DNA from: Pseudomonas gessardii | Lineage (GTDB): Bacteria; Pseudomonadota; Gammaproteobacteria; Pseudomonadales; Pseudomonadaceae | DNA: 43,351 bases | Assembly: GCF_001983165.1 (NCBI RefSeq) | Contig: NZ_MNPU01000050.1 | Span: 1 to 43,351, forward strand | Direction: 5' to 3' | Shown here: positions 7,902 to 15,514 of the stretch, one piece after another | How the letters are laid out: each line of letters starts with the position of its first letter | How positions within the stretch are numbered: position 1 is the stretch's first letter | Notes under the pieces: model-generated | The model's database searches: none | Seen by the model: the letters and a program-made list of their open reading frames with translations, nothing else | Told to the model about the DNA's origin: nothing | Made by a program: the position numbers and the translations under genes

Positions 7902-7985
7902 TCAGACCGGTGAGATGGTGGCAAGCAGGCCGATCCCGATGGTCAGTGCCAGAAACCCAAACAGAAAAAGTGCCATCTTAGCCAT
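7902..7985 (-). CDS. 27-residue single-pass membrane microprotein
   Basis: An ATG at 7985 preceded by GGAGG (6 bases) opens a 27-codon frame ending in TGA at 7902. The peptide starts MAKMALFLFGFLAL, continues TIGIGLLATI and ends SPV. It is one hydrophobic helix with a single Lys near the N-terminus, which predicts insertion in the inner membrane. The strong ribosome site and lack of polar interruptions argue for a real gene. Function is unknown; comparable bacterial microproteins modulate transporters or respiratory complexes. It is convergent with the LysE gene, 27 bp from its stop. Confidence 0.6.
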   Translation of the reverse strand: MAKMALFLFGFLALTIGIGLLATISPV

Positions 7986-8149
7986 GGGGCCTCCAAAAGG
8001 CAGAAGGGTGGCAGGAGGGTTCCTGCCGATGAGCCATTGTCGGGGTTGTGGGCTGTTCGGTACAGATGCAGCTGATAAAGAAAAAAGCGTATCAGATGCA
8101 GCTTGCAGGCTGGTGTGCCGGGGTTTGGGCTGGGGCCTGGAGGTGCTGA

Positions 8150-8515
8150 TCAGACCGTCCGGGCCCCCTTGGGCGTTCTTGGGGCGGGCTCAGCGGCAGG
8201 CAGGATGTATTTGAGCCATTCCGTGCGGGGCGGGCCTGGCAGGTCTGGCGTCAGGTCGGCGCCCGTCGCTTCAGCCTCATCGATGGGGTAGCAATTGTCA
8301 CTGCTGCGCCGGCCATCGGGGTAGACAATAAACCCCCCGCGCCCGCTGTCACAGTCGTGCAGATACACCGGCGACAGTTCTCGCTGCTTATCAATGCGCG
8401 CATTCAAATGCATGATATAGGCGCCCATCGCAATCGATACCCCCATAATCACCCCCAGGCATATCACCACCTGCCAGGTGTAACGGGTGCCGCTATCGGA
8501 AGGCATTGGCGCCAC
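8150..8515 (-). CDS. Membrane-anchored hypothetical protein
   Basis: The 121-residue frame starts at GTG 8515 (ATG 8506 is an alternative). It has one N-terminal transmembrane segment (WQVVICLGVIMGVSIAMGAYI) and a periplasmic tail with two Cys residues (HDCDSGRGG, DNCYPID) that could form a disulfide. No family is recognised. The C-terminal third is Pro-rich. Its start overlaps the end of the preceding gene (8493-8660) by 23 bases, suggesting translational coupling. Both are divergent from a two-component system and may be its targets. Confidence 0.55.
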   Translation of the reverse strand: MAPMPSDSGTRYTWQVVICLGVIMGVSIAMGAYIMHLNARIDKQRELSPVYLHDCDSGRGGFIVYPDGRRSSDNCYPIDEAEATGADLTPDLPGPPRTEWLKYILPAAEPAPRTPKGARTV

Positions 8516-8660
8516 AGCACGGAGCTGCCTGCTCGATGCCCGTGCCCAGCAGAAACCGGCTGCCTTCCCCCCGATGCCCGCGAGCGGGCAGGACGCTGGC
8601 CATCAGGGCGAAGAGAATCAAGGCCAGCAGGACTCTTTTGACCATCGAGTAACGGTTCAT
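8493..8660 (-). CDS. Small secreted or membrane hypothetical protein
   Basis: ATG 8660 opens a 55-residue protein: MNRYSMVKRV, then a hydrophobic run to ALMASVLPARG, resembling a signal peptide cleaved after Ala, then a short tail with a CC pair (QAAPCCGANAF). An internal ATG (MVKRV) is also possible. AGAGG lies about 11 bases upstream. No homologue is recognised. It is the first gene facing away from the response regulator at 8798. Confidence 0.45.
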   Translation of the reverse strand: MNRYSMVKRVLLALILFALMASVLPARGHRGEGSRFLLGTGIEQAAPCCGANAFR

Positions 8661-8797
8661 GGCGGTGATGACCTCTGGATAGGAAGAGGCCAGCTTAGAG
8701 AGTGGCGGGTTAACGCGAGGTAAACATCCACGGGAAATCGCGCGACTTCCGTTATCCTTCAACCCTCTGCGCAACACCTGTCCGAGGGGACGTTCCC

Positions 8798-9472
8798 GTG
8801 CATATTCATCTGTTGCTGGTCGAGGACAACCTTGACCTGGCCACGACCATCATCGAATACCTGGAGATCAGCGGCATGGTCTGCGACCACGTCAGCAATG
8901 GCCAGGCCGGTCTTAACCTGGCACTCGACCAGCATTACGACGTGATCCTCCTGGACATCATGTTGCCGCGCCTGGACGGCCAGCAAGTGTGCGAACGGTT
9001 ACGCGCGCAAGGCAGCCAGACGCCGATCCTGATGCTCACTTCACTGGACGCCCTCCCGGACAAGCTCGCCAGCTTTGCAGCAGGCGCCGACGACTATCTG
9101 GTCAAGCCCTTCGAGCTGGCCGAACTGGTCGCCAGGATTCGTGCCCTGAGCATGCGCCGCAGCAGCCAGACCAGCCGCCTGCAAGTGGACGACCTGGTGA
9201 TGGAGCTGACGACCCGCACCGTCAGCCGCGCCGGGCAGGTACTGCATTTGTCGCCCATCTGCTGGACCTTGCTGGAGTACCTGATGCGCGCCAGCCCTGA
9301 ACCCGTGCCCCGGGAACGCCTGGAAACCACAATCTGGGGCGACGAACCGCCGGACAGCAATACCCTCAAGGTCCACATGCATCGGCTGCGCAAGGCGGTC
9401 GACAAACCCTTCAACCGGCCGTTGATCCACACCCTTCCCGGGGTCGGTATTCAGGTCAAACCCCATGCGTAA
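8798..9472 (+). CDS. OmpR/PhoB-family response regulator
   Basis: The 224-residue protein has an N-terminal receiver domain with acidic pocket (VEDN), phosphoacceptor Asp53 (VILLDIMLP), Thr (MLTS) and Lys (YLVKPF), and a C-terminal winged helix (SPICWTLLEYLM...NTLKVHMHRLRKAVDKP, HTLPGVGIQV). It starts at GTG 8798 with GAGGGGA about 8 bases upstream. The stop overlaps the start of the sensor kinase by 8 bases, so the pair is translationally coupled. Confidence 0.93.
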   Translation: MHIHLLLVEDNLDLATTIIEYLEISGMVCDHVSNGQAGLNLALDQHYDVILLDIMLPRLDGQQVCERLRAQGSQTPILMLTSLDALPDKLASFAAGADDYLVKPFELAELVARIRALSMRRSSQTSRLQVDDLVMELTTRTVSRAGQVLHLSPICWTLLEYLMRASPEPVPRERLETTIWGDEPPDSNTLKVHMHRLRKAVDKPFNRPLIHTLPGVGIQVKPHA

Positions 9473-10796
9473 CGGCCTGAGCCTGAAGTGGGTGATCAGC
9501 GGCAGCTTCCTGTTCCTGATTGCCGTGGTGTTACTGATCTACAGCCAGCTGCTGCCGGTATACACCGTGCGCGGCCTGCTCTACACCGCCAGCGCGATGA
9601 TGGAAGAGGAGGCCCGGTATTTCGTCAGGCACTACGAGAAGGACCCGACCACGCCACCCCCGCACAATTACTTCTTCGAGTCCGTCATCGGCAAGGAAGC
9701 CTTGCCGGCCAGTGTGCGTGAGTTGCTCAAGGCACCGCCGAGCATGTCCTTCGGCGCGGTCCAGGTCTTTGGTGATACCGACTCCGATGACGACGACACA
9801 GAGGTCCGGGCGGTCCTTTCCCAGCCCCTGGGCGACGGCAAGACCCTGTATATGTATGACATCGACCATGATCACGAAGAGGGTGGCGAGGTCGAGACGC
9901 CGCTGTCCGACGCCTACTTTGACCAGGTCCTGCAAGGCGTCGTGTTTATCAGCCTGGCGGTGTTCGTGCCGGCGCTGATCATCATCGCCCTGTTGGTCTG
10001 GTGGCTGGTGCGGCCGCTGGGGCGCCTGGCCCAATGGTCCGGCACCCTGAAAAACCCTGATGCCATGGCCTGCAAACGCCCGGATTTCAGCTTCAAGGAG
10101 TTCAATACCCTGGCCGACGCCCTGGCCCAGAGTGTTGAGCAAGTGCAGGCCGCCAGCCAGCGCGAAGGGCGCCTGTTGCGCTACACCAGCCATGAACTGC
10201 GAACCCCGCTGGCGGTGCTCAAGGCCAATATAGAACTGCTGACCCTGCAGGCCGGCGGTGTCCTGCCACCCGCCCTGCAACGTATTGAGCGCTCGGTGCT
10301 GAATATGCAGCTTATCGCCGAGACCTTGCTGTGGATGAGCCGCGAGCGCCCCGAACCGTTGCCGCAGGAAGACATTGACCTGAGCGCGTTGGTGGGCGAG
10401 TTGATTGACAAACATCGCTACCTGATCGGCAACCGGGATATCGAGCTGCTTGTCGACATCCACAACGAACCCTGCCGACTCCCCCCCACCGCGTGTCGCA
10501 TCGTGATCGGCAACTTCCTGCGCAATGCGCTGCAATACGCGGAAGAAGGCCAGGTAGAAATCAGCTTCGACTATCCCCGGTTGGTGATTGCCAATCACGT
10601 CCGGGAGGCCAAGCCGCGGGAGGAGTCTAATGATTTCGGTTACGGCCTGGGGCTGCAATTGATGCGTCAGTTATGCGCAAAATTGGGTTGGCAGATTGAG
10701 GTGATCCTTGAGCAGCAGCGTTTTACGGTGATTCTTGAGTTCGCGAGTTTGCGGGGCGGAGCAGGTAGTAAAGTTGTGGGGCGCACAGGTGCGTAA
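9465..10796 (+). CDS. Sensor histidine kinase with Asp/His-rich periplasmic domain
   Basis: The 443-residue protein has TM1 at about 8-30, a periplasmic domain 31-158, TM2 at 159-182, and a DHp domain with the H-box YTSHELRTPLA (His243), then a catalytic domain with N-box IGNFLRNALQ and G-box FGYGLGLQLM. The usual DxGxG G1 box between them is not evident, so the ATP lid is atypical. The periplasmic part carries two clusters, DTDSDDDDTEV (104-114) and DIDHDHEEGGEVE (132-144), that look suited to binding a divalent cation. Sensing of a metal or cationic peptide is inferred. It is an operon partner of the response regulator. Confidence 0.92.
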   Translation: MRNGLSLKWVISGSFLFLIAVVLLIYSQLLPVYTVRGLLYTASAMMEEEARYFVRHYEKDPTTPPPHNYFFESVIGKEALPASVRELLKAPPSMSFGAVQVFGDTDSDDDDTEVRAVLSQPLGDGKTLYMYDIDHDHEEGGEVETPLSDAYFDQVLQGVVFISLAVFVPALIIIALLVWWLVRPLGRLAQWSGTLKNPDAMACKRPDFSFKEFNTLADALAQSVEQVQAASQREGRLLRYTSHELRTPLAVLKANIELLTLQAGGVLPPALQRIERSVLNMQLIAETLLWMSRERPEPLPQEDIDLSALVGELIDKHRYLIGNRDIELLVDIHNEPCRLPPTACRIVIGNFLRNALQYAEEGQVEISFDYPRLVIANHVREAKPREESNDFGYGLGLQLMRQLCAKLGWQIEVILEQQRFTVILEFASLRGGAGSKVVGRTGA

Positions 10797-10844
10797 CGCT
10801 GGGAACCAGGCCATCAATAGATGGGCGGCGCCGATGCGGTCGTG

Positions 10845-11186
10845 TCACAGCGTGCTTGAGGGTAAGTTCTCACAGAGGTAAACCGTGTCATAGGTGTAGG
10901 CAACCGTTAATGGGTGTTGGGAGATGCCTTCTGCGACGATGACCTTGGTGGGTGGTTTGACGGAGTGTAGTTTCACGGCACCTTGACATACCGACTCGGC
11001 TTTTTGCTGACACGGGGTGGCGTCCGTAGGGATGCTGCTGGAGCAGATCACCGACACCTGTCGCGTGGCGTCTTGGCTTACCGTCTTGGGCGGTTCTTGA
11101 GCGCAGCCAGAAAGAGACAACGGTATCGTTGTCAGCAATACGCCCATTCTGGCAACGGTTCTGAAAAAACCAGGCATATTCCTCAT
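10845..11186 (-). CDS. Putative lipoprotein, unknown function
   Basis: The 113-residue precursor starts at ATG 11186, with GAGG 8 bases upstream (GTG 11198 is an alternative). It has a lipobox (LSLSGCAQE), so the mature protein would be lipidated at Cys. Four more Cys residues (ICSS, PCQQ, VCQG, LCEN) could make two disulfides. No family is recognised. It is convergent with the sensor kinase gene and follows a 45-codon open frame by 8 bases. Confidence 0.6.
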   Translation of the reverse strand: MRNMPGFFRTVARMGVLLTTIPLSLSGCAQEPPKTVSQDATRQVSVICSSSIPTDATPCQQKAESVCQGAVKLHSVKPPTKVIVAEGISQHPLTVAYTYDTVYLCENLPSSTL

Positions 11187-11194
11187 GGCCAGCC

Positions 11195-11332
11195 TCACTG
11201 CGTTATCGTCATGCTTGCGGTGGCTCGGGTAGACCCGTAGCGAATCCGTGAGTAAACGGGATCGGCATAGCTGAACTCAAGGTCCGTGCCGATGACTCCA
11301 TATTGCCTCGCAAGGCAGGTGAAACTCACCAT
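11195..11332 (-). CDS. 45-codon open frame, possibly the 3' remnant of a gene
   Basis: The frame starts at ATG 11332 and stops at 11195, 8 bases before the lipoprotein start. Its end (GTDLEFSYADPVYSRIRYGS, then TRATASMTITQ) has beta-strand-like alternation that looks like the end of a real secreted protein. The N-terminal part is less convincing, and the ribosome site is weak. It may be a small coupled gene or a fragment of a longer one. Confidence 0.3.
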   Translation of the reverse strand: MVSFTCLARQYGVIGTDLEFSYADPVYSRIRYGSTRATASMTITQ

Positions 11333-11774
11333 GACCTGCCAGCATCAGCAGGCATGAGGCGTTCATAATCCATTCCTTTGATGAAGTGATACCTGATGTG
11401 AACCTATCACTGACACTCGGCTGTTTTATGACAAAAGCTCGCGTGTTGCTACGCCGTACACGTGAAAAACAGTCGGCAGGACGCCGGATGATGGGAGTTG
11501 CGGAGCGGGGTTTAAAATTGCGCTGCGGAAAAGATAAGGGCCTGTATGAAGTTCATCATGCAAGCCGACGACCGAGACCTAATCCTACTCAAGGCCTGTC
11601 AGGCCTATAGGCGCGAAACAACAGTCTGAAAAGAAGTGAGCCGGGCGGATGCGTTAACATCCAGACCGGCTAGCCATTCGGGGCACTAGCCTAGGAAAGT
11701 ATTAATATAGGTTCGGTAGTACTTACTGTTGATCTCAAAGGCTAACTTGACCTTTACTTGCCGGCCTCTGCCTA
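11333..11774. other. Gene-poor stretch with a 27-codon mini-ORF
   Basis: The only candidate is a 27-codon plus-strand frame at 11546-11629 (MKFIMQADDRDLILLKACQA, then YRRETTV), with AAGGG six bases upstream. It is followed by an imperfect hairpin at 11639-11674 (AGCCGGGCGGATG ... CATCCAGACCGGCT). The rest shows no recognised gene. The hairpin could be a terminator stem or mobile-element end; it has no T-run. Confidence 0.3.
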
Positions 11775-12164
11775 TTAGCTTGATCGTGACTTTGTGCAAA
11801 AACTTTTGAGGATATGGTAGTTATGAGGTAAATGGTCACCGTAATAAGAGACCACATCTCCAACGACCATAAACGGTGTAAATCCTTCATAGCCACCTTC
11901 TGCGCCTTTATAATTCACATACCCACAGACTCCTTCATAGCTTTTACCGCTAGCGAAGCGCCCCTTGAATTTGTAAATAGTTTCAAATTTCGCGGAGTCA
12001 GGGTCTGATATACGTCTGAGCAGCTTTCTTTTTGCATCGGCGATTTCGGTCTTGCTTGCAATAGAGTGCTCGACTGTGGGGGGAGCGGGTGGCGCTGGGG
12101 GAGGGAGAAGTCCGCAACCTGTAAGTGCAAGAGTGAAACCAGCTATGGTTATTTTCTTTAACAT
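11775..12164 (-). CDS. Putative lipoprotein with Pro-rich linker
   Basis: The 129-residue precursor starts at ATG 12164 (MLKKITIAGFTLAL), with AAGGA upstream and a lipobox at LALTGCGLL. A Pro-rich linker (LPPPAPPAPPTVE) leads to a compact domain: DAKRKLLRRISDPDSAKFE, then GVCGYVNYKGAEGGYEGFTPFMV. That domain pattern (phosphate-like 'DPDSAKF', 'CGYVNxKN', 'GGYxGF.PF') is common in small uncharacterised proteobacterial lipoproteins. It would be anchored in the outer membrane. Function is unknown. Confidence 0.75.
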   Translation of the reverse strand: MLKKITIAGFTLALTGCGLLPPPAPPAPPTVEHSIASKTEIADAKRKLLRRISDPDSAKFETIYKFKGRFASGKSYEGVCGYVNYKGAEGGYEGFTPFMVVGDVVSYYGDHLPHNYHILKSFCTKSRSS

Positions 12165-12337
12165 TTTCCAAAATCCTTTTTCTAGTGCTTTAGCGCCGAA
12201 GCGCATGGCCGCCTGTGTCACGATGGTATTGGCGTAGAAGTCTCTTATGAATAGTACGAATGTGCTAGGTGGCCCTTTGCCTCATGTCCAGGGTGTGAAG
12301 CTATTGTCTTCAAAAATAACGGCAAAGGACCGCCCCT

Positions 12338-12901
12338 ATGATCGCTTTTACAAGGCATCTCCTACCTGTCGCATTACTGTGTAGTGCCCTCTCTGCCCAG
12401 GCGAGCGAAGTGCTGAAGGGCGACTTCTGGGTCGTTCACCACCAAGGTGCCTTGGGCAAGAATCAGGTGTTCATCGCAGACGGCGACCCCACTCACATCG
12501 TCAATCGCCCAGGTGGCGCGAAATCATTGGGTGTCTATCAACTTTACGAAGAGCCCGGTAAACCCAACTTCACCGCTTACGATGTCGAAATCGATTGTGC
12601 GAAGAACCGCGTGCGAATAATGGGGGCAGCGGATTTTCGCAGCGTGTTCAATGAGCTTCGCAATACGAAGTATTCCAGCCAATGGCAGAGCAAACCTGAC
12701 GCCTGGTTGGTGCAAAGCCGTGACTTTGTCTGTAAGCCGACTGAACGCCAGGCCAAGAAGATGGAGCACTTGGGTGTGATGTCCGCGTCGCAAATGAGCA
12801 AGGCAGGGCCGCAGTTCTTCGAGATATTGAACCGCGAGGCCGCCAAGACGGCCATCATGCAGAAGATAGATGAAGGGTTCGCGCAGATGCCTGCCAAGTA
12901 A
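12338..12901 (+). CDS. Secreted hypothetical protein
   Basis: The 187-residue protein has an N-terminal signal peptide (MIAFTRHLLPVALLCSALSAQASE, cleavage after Ala). The mature part carries two Cys (IDCAKN and FVCKP), a probable disulfide. No known domain is recognised. It is followed after 24 bp by a lipoprotein gene on the same strand, with AGGGGGAAG before that gene's start, so the two are probably co-transcribed. Both likely act in the periplasm. Confidence 0.7.
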   Translation: MIAFTRHLLPVALLCSALSAQASEVLKGDFWVVHHQGALGKNQVFIADGDPTHIVNRPGGAKSLGVYQLYEEPGKPNFTAYDVEIDCAKNRVRIMGAADFRSVFNELRNTKYSSQWQSKPDAWLVQSRDFVCKPTERQAKKMEHLGVMSASQMSKAGPQFFEILNREAAKTAIMQKIDEGFAQMPAK

Positions 12902-12925
12902 CGCGACCTTCAGGGGGAAGACCTT

Positions 12926-13303
12926 ATGAACCGATTGTTTATGTTGGCCCTGCTCGCCACCTTGCTCAGTGGCTGTGCATCATTGTCGGCCAGCAGTGCC
13001 TGGAAAGATCGCCCGGTGGGCGAACTGATCGACTTCTTCGGTGTGCCAAGGCAGATCATGGTGGCGCCGGCGGAAGATATGGTAGTGCTTAGGTATGTAC
13101 GTGACAGTAGCTATGTCTCACGTGAAGCAGCGGGTACTTACACGGGGCCGCAGAACGGGCAACTTGTGCACGCAGAATACTGGGAAGACGTACAGCACTC
13201 AGGCAGTTGCGAGATCAATGTGTTCGTCAACAGAGCGCGGCTGGTGCAGAAGGTGCGGACGAAAGGGCGTTGTGTAGCGGTCGAGATGGCACCAGCAGGG
13301 TAG
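12926..13303 (+). CDS. Putative lipoprotein
   Basis: The 125-residue precursor has a lipobox at LLSGCASL near residue 17 and a mature domain starting WKDRPVGELIDFFGVPRQI. This resembles small lipoproteins that begin with a 'G.P' motif of SmpA/OmlA-like or related folds, though no family is assigned with confidence. Two Cys (GSCEIN, GRCVAV) could pair. A good ribosome site (AGGGGGAAG) lies upstream. It is probably in an operon with the preceding secreted protein. Confidence 0.7.
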   Translation: MNRLFMLALLATLLSGCASLSASSAWKDRPVGELIDFFGVPRQIMVAPAEDMVVLRYVRDSSYVSREAAGTYTGPQNGQLVHAEYWEDVQHSGSCEINVFVNRARLVQKVRTKGRCVAVEMAPAG

Positions 13304-13325
13304 CGCATGGGCCACTGGCAAGAAG

Positions 13326-13454
13326 CCAACCCCACCGCACCAGGTCTGCGTGTAGCGTTTCATCCTGCTGGTGGAGCAGGGCGACTTGGGTGGTTGGTGC
13401 CACGTTGTAACGCTCAAGCGGTGCTTCACCCACTGAGTTTGCCAGGGCGTTTGG
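13326..13454 (-). pseudogene. SRAP/YedK (HMCES-like) internal gene fragment
   Basis: About 43 codons encode PNALANSVGEAPLERYNVAP, then TTQVALLH and ADLVRWGW. This matches the segment just after the catalytic N-terminus of SOS-response-associated peptidases (SRAP), which crosslink abasic sites in single-stranded DNA. The Met-Cys2 start and everything after RWGW are missing, so the fragment is non-functional. It lies between the lipoprotein gene and the truncated IS66 element, whose arrival and later deletion may have removed the rest. Confidence 0.7.
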
Positions 13455-13499
13455 CTGGCGGCACGCCGTTTGCATCAGGGAAAATCCTCCTGGCCAGGC

Positions 13500-15210
13500 A
13501 ATCGGTATGGCAATCAGATGGCGTTAAGTCCCGAGCAGTTACAGGCTCTGGTGGTCGGTCTTCCCTGGCAGCGGCTTGGGTCTGACGGAGCCATCCGTAA
13601 CCATTAAGAGACATGGATGACAGACATCGATCAGCAGATCGGGCAGAGTCATCGCCATGATTCCTATGCCCCCTCTCGATCAGCTCGACACCGAACAACT
13701 GCGCAGCTTCGCTGCGCAACTGCTTGAGCATGTCGAACGCCTTGATAAAGAAGTGCTGCACCAAAAGACCCGCAACCAGCAGCTCATTCACGAGATAGCC
13801 CAGCTCAAGCGTCACCGCTTCGCCAAACGTTCCGAGTCCTTAAGCCCTGGTCAGGCCAGCTTGCTCGACGACCTGATTGAAGCCGACCTGGCCGCCATCG
13901 AAGCCGAGCTTGAAATCCTGGCCCCCAAACCCGCGCAATCACCAGCCCGTCAGCACCCCAAACGTACTGCTCTGCCTGACGAGTTTCCTCGCACACTAAT
14001 TCATCACGAACCTGACAACACCCAATGCCCATGCGGCTGCGCCCTCAAGCATATCGTCGAAGACGTCAGCGAAAAGCTCGACTACACGCCGGGCGTGTTC
14101 AGCGTTGAACGGCACGTTCGCGGCAAATGGGTCTGCAACAACTGCGAAACCTTGATCCAGGCTCCGGTTCCCGCGCAAGTCATCGACAAAGGCATCCCGA
14201 CTTCCGGGCTGCTGGCCCAGTTGATGATCGCGAAATACGCCAATCATTTACCGCTGTACCGCCAGGAGCAAATCTTCGGGCGGGCCGATCTTGCAACTCC
14301 TCGTTCAACCTTGGCCAGTTGGGTCGGTGTTTGCGGCGTGCAGTTGCAGCCGCTGGTCGATGCCCTGCGCGAAGTCGTGCTTGAACACAACGTGGTGCAT
14401 GTCGATGAAACGCCGGTGCAGATGCTCGCACCGGGCGAGAAGAAAACCCATCGGGCTTACGTCTGGGGTTATGCGACAACGACAACCGCACCGATCAGCG
14501 CGGTGGTGTATGACTTCAGCCCCGGCCGCTCGGGCGAGTATGCCCGCAACTTTCTGGGAGATTGGAAAGGTAAGTTGGTCTGTGATGACTACGGTGGCTA
14601 CAAAGCCAGTTTTGCACTCGGCGTCACGGAAATCGGCTGTATGACCCACGCCCGCCGCAAGTTATACAACTTGCACATCACAGGCAAAAGCGTGCTTGCC
14701 GAGCAAGCACTGCGTTACATCGCGGCCTTACATGAAGTTGAACGCGAAGTCCGCGATTTAGAACCGGATGTCCGACGACAAATACGTCAGGAAAAAGCAG
14801 CGCCTCTGATGGGCGCATTTCATGCCTGGATGATCGCCCTGCGCGAGCTTGTGCATGAAGGTTTGGGGATTACCAAAGCCTTGGACTACAGCCTCAAACG
14901 CTGGGTGGCGTTGAGTCGCTATCTGGATGACGACACGGTGCCGATAGACAACAATCACATCGAAAATCAGATAAGGCCATGGGCGCTTGGACGCAAAAAT
15001 TGGCTGTTCGCCGGTTCCCTACGCAGCGGTCAACGTGCGGCGGCGCTGATGAGTTTGATCCAATCGGCCAAGCTTAACGGGCACGATGCGTATGCCTATC
15101 TGAAGGACGTTCTGACTCGCCTGCCGACGCAGCGGGCGAGTGAAATTGAGTTGTTGCCGCATCGTTGGCAACCGGCTTATCTATGCAAGATGGGATGCCT
15201 GACCGCTTAC
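13500..15210 (+). mobile_element. 5'-truncated IS66-family insertion sequence
   Basis: The element contains the end of tnpB and a full-size tnpC. It ends on the right in GGATGCCTGACCGCTTAC (15193-15210), whose reverse complement GTAAGCGGTC is the expected IS66 terminal inverted repeat. No matching GTAAGC end is found at the left, so the left boundary near 13500 is approximate and no target duplication can be checked. Transposition of this copy on its own is unlikely. Confidence 0.8.
13518..13607 (+). pseudogene. IS66 TnpB (Orf2) 3'-end fragment
   Basis: The last 29 codons of an IS66-type TnpB are visible: MALSPEQLQALVVGLPWQRL, then G and a short tail ending in TAA. The LPWQRLG pattern is characteristic of the family's C-terminus. 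Only about a quarter of the usual ~115-residue protein remains and tnpA is gone, which shows the element is 5'-truncated. It ends 49 bp before tnpC. Confidence 0.65.
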
Positions 15211-15342
15211 CGAAAACCGGCGTTCACTCTAATAGATTACGTTGGTTTTGGGTTTCGTTGCTCCCAGAATTCCGATACATCAAGCTGTTCTCATGCCAGG
15301 CTGTCACACCACTTGGAACGTAATCGGGACGGTGGCTCATGA
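13657..15342 (+). CDS. IS66 TnpC transposase with read-through C-terminal tail
   Basis: The 561-codon frame contains all IS66 TnpC regions: an N-terminal coiled coil/leucine zipper (residues ~5-50), a zinc-finger region (CPCGCALK ... CNNCETL), and the DDE core (VHVDETPVQ, CDDYGGYKA, and the final DNNHIENQIRPWALGRKNWLF with its catalytic Glu). TnpC normally stops near PHRWxPA at about 510 residues. Here PHRWQPA is followed by TAT CTA instead of a stop, and the frame runs past the right IS end (15210) to 15342. A point change of the stop is the simplest explanation. The core looks intact. Confidence 0.9.
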   Translation: MIPMPPLDQLDTEQLRSFAAQLLEHVERLDKEVLHQKTRNQQLIHEIAQLKRHRFAKRSESLSPGQASLLDDLIEADLAAIEAELEILAPKPAQSPARQHPKRTALPDEFPRTLIHHEPDNTQCPCGCALKHIVEDVSEKLDYTPGVFSVERHVRGKWVCNNCETLIQAPVPAQVIDKGIPTSGLLAQLMIAKYANHLPLYRQEQIFGRADLATPRSTLASWVGVCGVQLQPLVDALREVVLEHNVVHVDETPVQMLAPGEKKTHRAYVWGYATTTTAPISAVVYDFSPGRSGEYARNFLGDWKGKLVCDDYGGYKASFALGVTEIGCMTHARRKLYNLHITGKSVLAEQALRYIAALHEVEREVRDLEPDVRRQIRQEKAAPLMGAFHAWMIALRELVHEGLGITKALDYSLKRWVALSRYLDDDTVPIDNNHIENQIRPWALGRKNWLFAGSLRSGQRAAALMSLIQSAKLNGHDAYAYLKDVLTRLPTQRASEIELLPHRWQPAYLCKMGCLTAYRKPAFTLIDYVGFGFRCSQNSDTSSCSHARLSHHLERNRDGGS

Positions 15343-15514
15343 ATGATCAACAGATAATAGAAGAGATAAGAGAGTGGTTTACCAGTTGCCTGGGGTGTGC
15401 AGCCGGGCGACGGGAGTTCAGTAAAAAACGTTATATGTTGGCGATTGCACGGACCACGATGAGGCCAGGGAGAGTTTTGAGGCGTATGTACGAGCCCTTG
15501 AGGCTCGAGAAGTA

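Noticed and set aside
15211..15342. The last 44 codons of the tnpC frame as a genuine transposase domain
   Set aside because: They lie outside the right IS66 end and resemble no family region; read-through is more likely.
15423..15429. AAAAAAC as an IS1-type programmed -1 frameshift site
   Set aside because: The heptamer A-AAA-AAC is not in phase with the upstream frame (which reads AAA-AAA-C), so a simple indel or slippage is more likely.
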